Origin: Pseudopedobacter sp965218985 | Lineage (GTDB): Bacteria; Bacteroidota; Bacteroidia; Sphingobacteriales; Sphingobacteriaceae | Length of the DNA: 64,000 bases | Assembly (NCBI GenBank): GCA_965218985.1 | Contig: CBDCMP010000007.1 | Location: forward strand, 124,001 to 188,000 | Direction: 5' to 3' | Part shown: piece after piece, positions 45,201-53,943 of the stretch | Numbering within the stretch: position 1 is the stretch's first letter | How the letters are laid out: every line of letters begins with the position of its first letter | Notes under the pieces: generated by a model | What the model saw: only the letters and a program-made list of their open reading frames with translations | Database searches by the model: none | What the model was told of the DNA's origin: nothing | Position numbers and translations under genes: made by a program

Positions 45201-48200
45201 TTGTGGGAGGGCTGGATGTCAGCATCAAACTCCTATTCAAGCGCATACATTTTAGAATTGAGCTCAGCTGGCGTTTCAACGATGATCAGTCTGTAATCAG
45301 GGCTCCACAGCCAATTTTGCAACTTCCTGAAACTTCTGGCGGCCTGATGCCTGCCGGAGCGATCCATATCCTCTCAAACGAAAGCTTTAACATCAACTAT
45401 GTTGTTGGAGACAATATCGATGTGATTCCCGCACCAGGGCAAAACGGCTGGAAGTATAATTTTAACGACACAGAAGATTCACGCCTGGTAACCATCCCGC
45501 TAGACAGCTTTATCGATATAGAATTATTGAAGACAGTTAAGCCGGGAGATGTGCCGCTTGGCGGAGCCGCTAACCAACTTCCCGGCGATTATACCGAATT
45601 GATACCGCCACAAAAGGGAGTTGGTGTCCAGGTAAGGCATCAATATGAAATTACCGGGCTTGAAATATTATCATGGAACAACAGCAGCTGGGTGCCCTAC
45701 AATATATACGAAGCAGTAAGTGCTATTTTGGATGCCAATACAGGCCCTGGTGCCATAGCACTTGATGCCCTGAAACCAGGTTATTGGCAGTTTATGGAGC
45801 CGGGCAAGTTCAACAAAATACGCTTGCTTTCGCAGAACATGTTCAGCTACGGGGCCAATAACCCGATAGATGAAACGGCATTGGATGACAAAAATTTTGG
45901 TCATAAAGATGTGTTTTGTTTCGAAAGTGTGTTGGAGGAAAAGATCATCAATTGGCAAGCAGAACCCTTAGGTACAACTTATTCAACAAATGAGCCATTT
46001 GTAATCAACAACTTTAGCTTTACCCCAAAAGGTGACTTAACGGCAAAGGTTGCCTATCATGAAGGTTATGCGGCAAACAGCTTGTTTGTTGAAGGAAGAA
46101 CAGGCAGTCTGGAAGTTGTATTACCTCAGGCCCTGGCTTACATTAACTTGCAGTTCCGCAAAAACGAGCACAACATAAAAGTTACTTTTTTAAGAACCAC
46201 GTACAGCCTCGCACGCCGGTATTTCACGCTGCGTGTTATCGAAGTGGATGAACCCGTTGCCATATTGCAGGCCTCAAAAGAAGATGCTTCACCGGTGTTG
46301 AAATTAGAGAACAACACCATACCAATTGATAAAATCTTAATCGCGTTTAACACAGCGGTTTCACCAGATTATGAAGGGAACCTGATAATGGGAAGCCATT
46401 ACCATTTACCGGATGTTTATGCTATTGACGGCCTGCCACCTTATTACCGCAACCTGGAAGCACAGAAATCGCTGGCATTTGTAACTTTTTATAACAAAAG
46501 CTTTACGGCTGCCGAAGTATCAGATAGAAACCTGCAAAACCAGCCGGGAACCATTGCACAATGGCCTATGGACAGCAGCCGGGAAATATACAGTAACCGA
46601 TATGCCATTGTATCCGGCAGTCCGGATATGACTGAGGGTTACTACCAAAAAGATAGCAATAACAGGCTGCAACTGCACCAGGTATATGGCTTTGCTGCAA
46701 AAGCAGATGGGTTGATAGCCTTGCATACGCAGGAAATGAAAGTAGAGAACAGCAGCTTCGCTTTTGAGCTCACGGCAATTTTCAGTCCGTTTGTTAGGGG
46801 TGTGAGTACCCTCCTCCACAAAGTAAAAGAGGATATTTACAGCGGTTATAAAACCGGCTACGCCCTGCATCTTTGCCGGGGTGTTGCCGCCAGTCCTGCT
46901 ACGGTTTACCCCGATATAGCCAGTGTGCCCGAATACAGTATATGGCTTACCTGTTATAAAGAAACCAGCAGCTGGGGCCATAAAGTAAGCGACAAGCTTA
47001 CTATAGATTGCAACACCTCTACACTTTCCGCAAAGCAGTATAGAAATATTTTCATCAATGTAGACAGGCAAAGCGCACAACTGGAAATTTATATAGATAA
47101 GCTACTCAAAGCCAGCGTAGCGATACCTAATGAGCTGGCCGTATTTGATCCTTTACAGGCACAAACCTGGTTAGATCAGCTGAGTTATGTAGAAGAAGAG
47201 ATCTATAGCCGGGTAGTTGACAATGACCTTCGGGAGGAGCGCATGATAGAAGAACTGAAAGTGCTTGATGATGCCATCAATAAAACCGTACAACCTATAT
47301 GGCGGCCCGATACCACTTTTGCCATTAAGATACAGACGAGAGATGTGGTTGAAGGGCAGGCAATACAAGAAAAGAAGCATGTGTTTGGGTTTAAAACCGC
47401 CGGCCCTGTAGGACATTTTCACCAGTCCAGCCAACGTTATATTGATCTTGAAGCACAAGACCGTCAGGATGAATTTAAGCTGGCTACACTTAAACATTAC
47501 ATAGATTACGAACGCTCCTATCCCGATGCACAGGGCCGTTCCGACTTGGGAAAACCGGTGTTCACCCAAGACCCTCAGGTGAGACTGTTTTTTACCAAAG
47601 CCTATATCAATGCGATGTACGATAGCTGGGATGCTTATAATGGTTTGCCAGAAATCAGCAGCAGTTTGGATATGCAGCTGATAGGCACCAACGGTGAGGT
47701 AATTGACAGGGAACTGGTTTGGAATGATCCGGTGGAAATACCTGTAACGAATGAAAACCTGGATACGCTGCCAGAAGACCTGAAAGCTTTATACAGGTTG
47801 AACCAGTCTGCACAGCAATGTGGCAGCGTTAGCCTCTCTTTTGCAAAACGCATTAAACAGGGAAGCTATTCTTTTCCTGATCTTGAAAGCAATAAATTAT
47901 ACACCGCTGTTTTTAATGCCGTTTACCAGCCTTCGGGACAAGCGGAAAGCAGCGTGGAAGTTCATAAATTCAGCTTCCTGAGTTCACGCTATCCGGACTT
48001 TGTTTCACAGGCAGGAAGCTTGGTACTCAACGGTACACCGGGAGAAGAATCGTATGCCGTGAGCAGGTACCAGACGAATTGCTCTGCGTTAGAGATCAAT
48101 GACAGGATAAAATTGCTGATAAATGATGACACAGCAGACGATCCTGCAGATGTATTGCGCTATGCGGAAAAGTATGACAGGCTACTGTTTGGAGGCCTGA

Positions 48201-48586
48201 AGGTAAAAAACCTCGAACCCCCTGTACGTACGGAGATTGTGCTTTTTGTGAATACCGATCCTGCCGATACAGCTAACAGGCAATTATTGGGTATCCAATT
48301 GCAAAGCCCCGAACCTTTTAACAATCCGAAATATACGGAAGAGCTGCTTGCGGATACGGTGCAGCTAAGCCTGATGGCTGGCGGAAATACCCTGCCACCT
48401 GCAAGCTTCAAATATATTTTCTCTGCAAATAAATCGGCAGTGTTCATTACAAACGATGCGATGAATTTGCCTGTTGGAGTAATGCAATTGAAACTGCTTT
48501 ACAAAGTTTTCGATGGCAAAGATTATAGCAGCATGGGTGAATTTTACGACAGCCCTGAAATAAATTTAGAGCCGTACATCAGATGA
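42203..48586 (+). CDS. Giant beta-rich scaffold protein with LamG-like domain, 2127 residues
   Basis: No signal peptide. Residues 1-310 are AT-rich and variable relative to the truncated copy; residues ~310-1010 form a long glycine-rich beta region with repeating strands (GLGIYGIRGLIGQHYMPSKE, LGLPDVFIIEGQAGML, GLGAFLNLGGFVSFKPVQIG), recalling DUF6603-like repeats. A LamG-like jelly-roll follows near residues 1450-1640 (AQWPMDSSREIYSN, FAFELTAIFSPFVRGVSTLL, IFINVDRQSAQLEIYIDKLL), then mixed alpha/beta and Ig-like segments. The 767-bp repeat lies at codons 474-729. It begins a run of four co-directional genes. I infer that it is a structural carrier to which the upstream toxin attaches; nothing in the sequence proves that. 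Confidence 0.68.
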   Translation: MTDVFYGKLSSVISTEKIPEKLDFISSGLNALLDKLYFRELSVNSFDSGSTSIIELDLISFSELLHLNIPGTGLVLTLNPDLEPVAEDAETGYSVLPITILWQWDLLNFISNFKLSSFSFTPKAFYDVILELTQLSDTQILNQLFNSFISEDGDIGEDILPNNGSVLTPDPEPDQTYQEYDPSSLADYTPSIDVVSLDFFVTKLKEVHSTLSITQPLNSDPSVALEDVLSGIEVAGLNIYQVIFEIFILDSTNLDNTFQNLKNVFSNNFKKDLVEEIKDLLIPQISATAQLSAGLEIPRSALIPLNSNNEIIPGDIKTRLIFDAGEFYFDSRAGFGFQETLAISFHPDTPKAQIANTGLIIGFTYAKLDASTTSNIPEADAAGYPVDFVGLYVQHATIEFGKFGQPNPINTSAAIFADDLLIGTGGVSGTIGLEANGKLYRKFGNFAVELDEFSVTFRQNAIINSFITGKITIPKFTASGGGLAEMAIEAAMRDNGDFTIRALPQAGPYTVTFPEVFELKVRSATAGSVDGRYYVSISGQLSFIADIPFLGDILPKDIELTKLLIWDDGRIGFEGGSFKVPKTFRLHIGPVNMEVGNIAFGAYQRKLGGVEREYRYFSFDGMVNTGLAGVNTTGNGIKYYFTVDDLELDHFISIDRLEIDLAIPGNDREKAAFLLNGFLSVSNPTQAGSVGNTEYTGSVAFSLPKLKIAGSAGMRLNPGVPAFVVDVGMDLPNSVPMGGTGLGIYGIRGLIGQHYMPSKEKVGADTWFEYYKAPPEGISIEKFANEPGFSVGAGMSLGTSFDSGFVLSTKLFVMLGLPDVFIIEGQAGMLRHRIALDDDIDPPFSAVIVFGDQSVTGNLSVNYNLPDNGWIFKLQGALDMAFFFNNASGWYLNIGKDQPETERVRAEILTLFKGHAYLMISSRGVKAGAGIRFDFNKSFGPVAVGLGAFLNLGGFVSFKPVQIGAYIQVGGYAYLKVWKFKIGLSIAISLAVEAPRPFNIVGGLDVSIKLLFKRIHFRIELSWRFNDDQSVIRAPQPILQLPETSGGLMPAGAIHILSNESFNINYVVGDNIDVIPAPGQNGWKYNFNDTEDSRLVTIPLDSFIDIELLKTVKPGDVPLGGAANQLPGDYTELIPPQKGVGVQVRHQYEITGLEILSWNNSSWVPYNIYEAVSAILDANTGPGAIALDALKPGYWQFMEPGKFNKIRLLSQNMFSYGANNPIDETALDDKNFGHKDVFCFESVLEEKIINWQAEPLGTTYSTNEPFVINNFSFTPKGDLTAKVAYHEGYAANSLFVEGRTGSLEVVLPQALAYINLQFRKNEHNIKVTFLRTTYSLARRYFTLRVIEVDEPVAILQASKEDASPVLKLENNTIPIDKILIAFNTAVSPDYEGNLIMGSHYHLPDVYAIDGLPPYYRNLEAQKSLAFVTFYNKSFTAAEVSDRNLQNQPGTIAQWPMDSSREIYSNRYAIVSGSPDMTEGYYQKDSNNRLQLHQVYGFAAKADGLIALHTQEMKVENSSFAFELTAIFSPFVRGVSTLLHKVKEDIYSGYKTGYALHLCRGVAASPATVYPDIASVPEYSIWLTCYKETSSWGHKVSDKLTIDCNTSTLSAKQYRNIFINVDRQSAQLEIYIDKLLKASVAIPNELAVFDPLQAQTWLDQLSYVEEEIYSRVVDNDLREERMIEELKVLDDAINKTVQPIWRPDTTFAIKIQTRDVVEGQAIQEKKHVFGFKTAGPVGHFHQSSQRYIDLEAQDRQDEFKLATLKHYIDYERSYPDAQGRSDLGKPVFTQDPQVRLFFTKAYINAMYDSWDAYNGLPEISSSLDMQLIGTNGEVIDRELVWNDPVEIPVTNENLDTLPEDLKALYRLNQSAQQCGSVSLSFAKRIKQGSYSFPDLESNKLYTAVFNAVYQPSGQAESSVEVHKFSFLSSRYPDFVSQAGSLVLNGTPGEESYAVSRYQTNCSALEINDRIKLLINDDTADDPADVLRYAEKYDRLLFGGLKVKNLEPPVRTEIVLFVNTDPADTANRQLLGIQLQSPEPFNNPKYTEELLADTVQLSLMAGGNTLPPASFKYIFSANKSAVFITNDAMNLPVGVMQLKLLYKVFDGKDYSSMGEFYDSPEINLEPYIR
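43624..44390 (+). repeat. 767-bp scaffold repeat, copy B (in the complete scaffold gene)
   Basis: Ungapped, nearly identical match to 36005-36771. Recombination between the copies would remove 7619 bases, including toxin copy 2 and its three lipoproteins, and would join cassette 1 to the complete scaffold reading frame. Confidence 0.85.
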
Positions 48587-48645
48587 GTCAGTAAGTTAAA
48601 AGGTGACCGATAATATAAATGATGATCATACTATAAAATAGTAAT

Positions 48646-51600
48646 ATGCCGGAAGCAAATAATTCATACGCATTTTATGCTGACTACAGCCAGATGGCAA
48701 CCTGCCTTTTTGCCATACAGGCGATAGATGATGGCGGAGGTTTTGACTCACAGGCAGAAGTCGGAATGCTCCTCAGCAATTTTGATCAGGATGCACTGCA
48801 AAAGCTGTATAACCGTACATTGATGGTGCTGGGTATGATTGATGGTAATAAAACTGTCACAGAGGCGTATTTAAAAGGAGATTTTGAAGGGCTTGATTTT
48901 ACAGCATACGACTTCCATGTCGGCTATCTGGACACCACCAACAATGGCTATAGCTCACGTTTCCGCACCATACTAAATATATTTGAAGAATTCAAAAGCA
49001 GGCTGGATGACATTAGCACAGCGCTCGCATTAGCGGTAGATGAAGCACTGATACCCGTGCTGGATGCTTTTGAAGACTTACAGGTTTATTTAACAGCAAC
49101 TGCGCTTAATCCTTGTGTCCCCTCTGCATCCACACTTTTTTACAACAATTCCCAGACATTGTATTTACAGGCGGCAGGTTCTACGGACGAAGATGGTACA
49201 GTAGAAGGGATACACTTACGCTGGAGCCTGGCCGGAGACCTGGGCGACCACCATTTTCCGAAAGGAAATTACGCACAAAGTTCAATCGGCTATAACAAAT
49301 CTGATGATTTTGTTTATCTCGAAAGAACATCATATCTACCATCCGTAAATACACAGATTGATTTTTCTGTAGCCAAGCCGGTTGTAAATTATCAGACCAA
49401 AATATGGTCATATATTGTCAATACTTTTTCGAATGGTGTGGTAAACGCCAATCGAATACGGCTGTATTTTAAAGATAGTGCTGCCTATGACCAGGTTGCG
49501 GCTACTGTGGACGCTGTTAAAAATCCGGTTGATTTTTTGACGGCTTACAGCAATGAACTTGAAATTGATTTCAGCCAAAAAAATATTTTCTCCTTTGGTA
49601 TCATTTTAAATAAAAGCGGTGTTGCACCGGAAGCAATCCTTAAACTTGAAGCTATGAGCAAGGTCGATGGCGAGACAACCGGGATACGGGACACCATCAG
49701 CATAGATACATCAACACCTGCTATAACCAAAAATTATCTGGGCGATAATATCAGCAAGATTCGCTTCCGTGCCAACGGTGGCTATCTCCGAAACCTTACT
49801 TTTGAAACCTACCATGATTTTCTGAATAGTAAAAATCCGGAAGACTGGGAGACCATCGGAAATGGGTTTGCCCTGTCATTGGATGACCAGGAAGCATTCG
49901 ACCGTTTGGAAAGCCCCGGAAAGATAATCGACAACCTTTGGCCGCATTATAATGAAGGCACACGGGTGAGAGCTCAAAATTATCGGGATAAGTGGAAGGT
50001 AAGTCATACTGATGATCCTTCCATCAAAAACCTGGCAGAAGATTATATTTCACTAAGTGAAACAGATCCCAGGGCGGTCGGTGAACTTGCACAGGAAAAT
50101 CTCAGCCCCGAACAGCAAGCTCAATCCCTGGAGATAAGCTACCTTGATATGCTCAACCTCCAGGCCCTTGATTATCACCTGGCCCGTATACTTGGTTTAG
50201 GATATATTGACGCATCTGCGGGAAACACGAAATATATCTACAGAATTCGTTATACCAATAAAAAAGACATGGCATCTGCCGATATGCAGGAATATAGTTT
50301 TTTAAGTTTACCTACGGGAAAAACCGACAAAAGACTGCCATCAAAACCTGCAATAAGACCGGTAAGCTACCACTTGCCGTATACCGATGAACAAACTTTT
50401 ACTGCGTTTGATGAGCAGGGCTATTCAATGCTGTCCAATTTACGCCTTGTAAACATAGGCCGTGAGGCTTATTCGTTTGAAAAAGAAGAAGATGATTTTT
50501 TTGAAATCCCATTATTAACCAAGTCATTCAATATTTTCGAAAACAGCAAAGCTGTATTATATGGTGTGGAATATCGGCCCATAACGCAACAAAATTATGT
50601 AAAACCCGAAATTACCAATGACAAATCTATTGGACAGGTATATTTTGATTACGATGATGATTTTCCTGTAGCAGGTGTGCCCGAGACAGCTCCTGTTCCT
50701 GATGATGCGGAGAGCCTTTATGCGCATTTTGAAAGCCGATCGGGAGTACACGTTTATGCGATTTACGGTATAAATTTATTTTCGAGAGCATCAGTTTCTA
50801 GCGATGAAGTGGCTACAGACGAAACCGCTTTTATCAAGAAAAACACTTTGTTGCCTCCCACCGATCTTACGGTTCAGTATATACAAAAAGAAACCACGTT
50901 GCTGTTTACCACACAAACCGAGCAGAATTGGCTTGCCGGAAGGAACAGCACCTTTTTAGGAAAAGACACACCATTTACACGTGTTTGCTTTAATTGGCTG
51001 GATGTCACAGACATCAGTCATATACAGAATCCTGAGGCAAATATTTTTGAAGAAATGGTAAAGCCCAATAAGATAAAGCTCTTTTTTAAAGAACAACGAC
51101 CGACGGAATTGAGAGGCGTGATAAGCCAAATTAAAGAAGCAGCAGGCGAACCGCATCAGCTTTTACTTTATACCGACGGTTATTATTTGCTCAATGGCGA
51201 ATATATATTGCCTATAGCTGATGGAACAGCTACTTCAAAATATGTAAATGGCATATTGCGCATCGATGAAGGGCAGTTTAGAGTTGTGGCAATTACCGCC
51301 GGAGAGCATCCTGTCATTACCGTAGAAAAAATAAAAGAAACAGAGAATGTGGAAGATCCTGAAACTCCGGGAAGCTTCGCTACCCGTGATCACTACCGTT
51401 CACCAGTAATAGGAAGCCGGTTTAATTTAACCGAAAACCTTTCCAAACCGGAAAACTGGCAACCTTTAGTGAAAGATATTTCTCTGGTCGACTTCACGGA
51501 TGAAGAAAACCCGATAATAGAAAGTTCTACAGATAATGAAGGTAATGTTACCTCTTACCTTATAGGAGGTATCACAGCGGAAGCACTGATACAGCCATTA

Positions 51601-53523
51601 AGTGATGAAATCAAAGACATCCCCGGATTTTATACCATTACTTATGGCAGTGGTGTAGGCCTCGACCCGAACCCTCAGGTCAATCTTCCATACGACCCGG
51701 CAGCACCATCGGCAAATAATCCTGAAACGCTGCAGAATCCTCACGTAGAATGGTACAAAGGCCTGGTTAGGGTGCCTCTCGAAAACAGCAATGAGAAGAT
51801 ATTGCTCGAAGTCAGCCGTATGGTACAAACAAACCCTTTAACGCTGTATGTTTTTCATCCCGGACAGGCAGATCATCCTATAAAACTATCGGCCGATGAG
51901 CAGGATACTATTGCGGGAGTGAATTTTCATCCCGGATACAGAGCTTACCTATTCTCAGAGCCTTTGCCAAATGTCTTTAACCGAAACGGTATTTATCCCT
52001 CGGAAAACGAACTTTCTAAAAAAACTTTGTTTGCATTGCAGGCGGCAGAAGAAAGACCAGGGGGCAGCGGATATGTTTCTAAAGTTTCCAGCCCTGCTAT
52101 TCTTTTGGCCCGGCAGATCATGGAACTACAGCCTCCTGAAAAACCTAGGTATTTTGGACTGAAAATTAGGCCGGACGCTACCGGAAGAGCGGCATTTACT
52201 TTTGATATTGGGATAAAGCCCGATACAAACGGCAGTTTGCGCAGTCCTTTTGGATTCTATTTTTACAGAGCAAGTAATGAGGATTTGCTCGCAGCTTTAT
52301 ATGAACCCGAAACGGTGTCTACCATTTTAGCAGACCTCACCGCACTTACAGAAGACAGCTTTTTTAATCAACGATATATCGAACTTGCAGATGTAACTTT
52401 TGACCAGGCAAATGATGGTCATTTCAAAATTTATACGGCAGAACCCAACCCTTACGGTTTCCCTGATCCCGACAAATGGGGATTGGTTTTACCAGAAGAC
52501 AGCATAGCGATAAGAAAAGAGAAATACCAGGAAGCTGTTCGGTTGGCATTGTTGCCGCTTACTGAACAGGTTCCCATTTATGCATTCATAAAAACCGGTG
52601 AGCAGACAAAAAATGAACTGCCTGTAATAAAAGACATGGACGGAAATTTGTTATCGCCACAAAACCCAGCTTTTAATCCTTTTCCAATGATAAGAAGATT
52701 TCTCTCCAGCGAAAAGAGTTATGTAAGATTTACTGATTATAATTTAAGTGGTGCATCAAGGTTTTTATATTTCTACACCGCAGCAGAAACCACAAATGAA
52801 TTGATACCCGGAACTTTAAGTCCTTTTGCCGGGCCGGTGGAAATTTTGCAAACCTTGCCATCAGAGGCTCCTGTTATACGGTCTTTCACTTATCAGCCAC
52901 AAGGCACTGCTCCCAACCTATCGGCAGTAAGCTTTAAGCTCTCGGCAGTTTCACCGAATGGTGCAATATCGGGTGTACGTATTTACAGGAGCCCTACCGA
53001 AAGCGAGACTTCGCCACTTCAGGTCATGGAATCTTTTACAGACGTAGCATTCCCTTTTGGTGACCCGGATTTACAGGTAACTGACGATTTTGAAAATGTG
53101 ACTGATATTCCATTTGGAGAGTCCATGTATTATCGATTGGCTTTTATCCGGATCATCAGCAACGAAAATAATGAAGATGAGCAGGTTTTGTCTCACGGTT
53201 CGGATGTAATTGAAGTGAAGCTGATTGACAGCGCTAACCCCGAAGCACCTGAACTCAATTACGATGGCAGTACCAATAGCTTGCACTGGGAACCTACCGT
53301 ATATAAAGGCACCTATTATCTCTATAAACAAAATAGCTGGGGAAGTTGGGAAAAAATAGCTGAGACAACCCAATTTGCTGACCAGGGAGAAATGGCATAC
53401 AACCTCCCCGAACCCTTACCTGCGGTAGACGAAGATGGAGACCCGCTCTACCACAGGTTTAAAGTTCGTGTGGAAAATGCTTCAGGGTTGTTTAACCTCG
53501 TCGAAGAAGAACTGACAGTTTGA
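48646..53523 (+). CDS. Giant island protein, 1625 residues, C-terminal FN3-like domain
   Basis: Begins MPEANNSYAFYADYSQMATC; no signal peptide or membrane segment. The head (to ~residue 190) is helical; GIHLRWSLAGDLGDHHFPKG is a striking conserved-looking block, followed by several hundred residues of beta-rich sequence and repeated mentions of FYFYRAS / FLYFYTAAET-type strands. Two FN3-like modules end the protein (APVIRSFTYQPQGTAPNL; APELNYDGSTNSLHWEPTVY to the stop). 59 bases separate it from the scaffold gene and 25 from the next gene, which suggests one operon. I do not recognise a family for the main body. A structural role with the scaffold is inferred from neighbourhood only. Confidence 0.65.
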   Translation: MPEANNSYAFYADYSQMATCLFAIQAIDDGGGFDSQAEVGMLLSNFDQDALQKLYNRTLMVLGMIDGNKTVTEAYLKGDFEGLDFTAYDFHVGYLDTTNNGYSSRFRTILNIFEEFKSRLDDISTALALAVDEALIPVLDAFEDLQVYLTATALNPCVPSASTLFYNNSQTLYLQAAGSTDEDGTVEGIHLRWSLAGDLGDHHFPKGNYAQSSIGYNKSDDFVYLERTSYLPSVNTQIDFSVAKPVVNYQTKIWSYIVNTFSNGVVNANRIRLYFKDSAAYDQVAATVDAVKNPVDFLTAYSNELEIDFSQKNIFSFGIILNKSGVAPEAILKLEAMSKVDGETTGIRDTISIDTSTPAITKNYLGDNISKIRFRANGGYLRNLTFETYHDFLNSKNPEDWETIGNGFALSLDDQEAFDRLESPGKIIDNLWPHYNEGTRVRAQNYRDKWKVSHTDDPSIKNLAEDYISLSETDPRAVGELAQENLSPEQQAQSLEISYLDMLNLQALDYHLARILGLGYIDASAGNTKYIYRIRYTNKKDMASADMQEYSFLSLPTGKTDKRLPSKPAIRPVSYHLPYTDEQTFTAFDEQGYSMLSNLRLVNIGREAYSFEKEEDDFFEIPLLTKSFNIFENSKAVLYGVEYRPITQQNYVKPEITNDKSIGQVYFDYDDDFPVAGVPETAPVPDDAESLYAHFESRSGVHVYAIYGINLFSRASVSSDEVATDETAFIKKNTLLPPTDLTVQYIQKETTLLFTTQTEQNWLAGRNSTFLGKDTPFTRVCFNWLDVTDISHIQNPEANIFEEMVKPNKIKLFFKEQRPTELRGVISQIKEAAGEPHQLLLYTDGYYLLNGEYILPIADGTATSKYVNGILRIDEGQFRVVAITAGEHPVITVEKIKETENVEDPETPGSFATRDHYRSPVIGSRFNLTENLSKPENWQPLVKDISLVDFTDEENPIIESSTDNEGNVTSYLIGGITAEALIQPLSDEIKDIPGFYTITYGSGVGLDPNPQVNLPYDPAAPSANNPETLQNPHVEWYKGLVRVPLENSNEKILLEVSRMVQTNPLTLYVFHPGQADHPIKLSADEQDTIAGVNFHPGYRAYLFSEPLPNVFNRNGIYPSENELSKKTLFALQAAEERPGGSGYVSKVSSPAILLARQIMELQPPEKPRYFGLKIRPDATGRAAFTFDIGIKPDTNGSLRSPFGFYFYRASNEDLLAALYEPETVSTILADLTALTEDSFFNQRYIELADVTFDQANDGHFKIYTAEPNPYGFPDPDKWGLVLPEDSIAIRKEKYQEAVRLALLPLTEQVPIYAFIKTGEQTKNELPVIKDMDGNLLSPQNPAFNPFPMIRRFLSSEKSYVRFTDYNLSGASRFLYFYTAAETTNELIPGTLSPFAGPVEILQTLPSEAPVIRSFTYQPQGTAPNLSAVSFKLSAVSPNGAISGVRIYRSPTESETSPLQVMESFTDVAFPFGDPDLQVTDDFENVTDIPFGESMYYRLAFIRIISNENNEDEQVLSHGSDVIEVKLIDSANPEAPELNYDGSTNSLHWEPTVYKGTYYLYKQNSWGSWEKIAETTQFADQGEMAYNLPEPLPAVDEDGDPLYHRFKVRVENASGLFNLVEEELTV

Positions 53524-53548
53524 TTGCAAATATTTAAAACATACAATT

Positions 53549-53941
53549 ATGGCAGAGATTGAACCAGTAAATGAACAGGAAATAACAGAAGTAATAAAAG
53601 ATAACGAATCTGCTTCTGGAAACTTAGAGAGAACGAAGGGAAAGGATCTCAGAGAGTTACTGATCAAGATAAATAATCGCTTTGAGCAGGAGTTGACAAA
53701 AGTCAGAGGAGCTAGTTTATATGGACCCTATCAAAATTCAACCGTTGCGCTTAGTCTAATTGCTTTGGAAGAAAGATTTAAAGGACTTACCATAGGTATC
53801 ATCACTCAAGATGGAGTGGAAGAATACTGGTGGAAATCAGGAGTGGAAGACAATAATTTAATAGTCAAAAATAAAAGCGGAGAAGACGACTTTTCTCTTT
53901 CCTACGTAACCGCTGATTCAGATGGCAATTTAACCCTCTAA
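53549..53941 (+). CDS. Small phage tail-like structural protein
   Basis: The 130-residue protein is charged and helical at first (EINEQE-type head, KGKDLRELLIKINNRFEQEL), then has RGASLYGPYQNSTVALSLI and RFKGLTIGIITQDGVEEYWW with KSGVEDNNLIVKN. The GLTxGI...EYWW...G..D..LxxK pattern is one I associate with short structural proteins of Bacteroidota phages and tail fibres. It sits two bases before the 1441-residue fibre-like gene, as expected for a fibre base or connector. The match is from pattern memory and needs a profile search. Confidence 0.6.
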   Translation: MAEIEPVNEQEITEVIKDNESASGNLERTKGKDLRELLIKINNRFEQELTKVRGASLYGPYQNSTVALSLIALEERFKGLTIGIITQDGVEEYWWKSGVEDNNLIVKNKSGEDDFSLSYVTADSDGNLTL

Positions 53942-53943
53942 AA

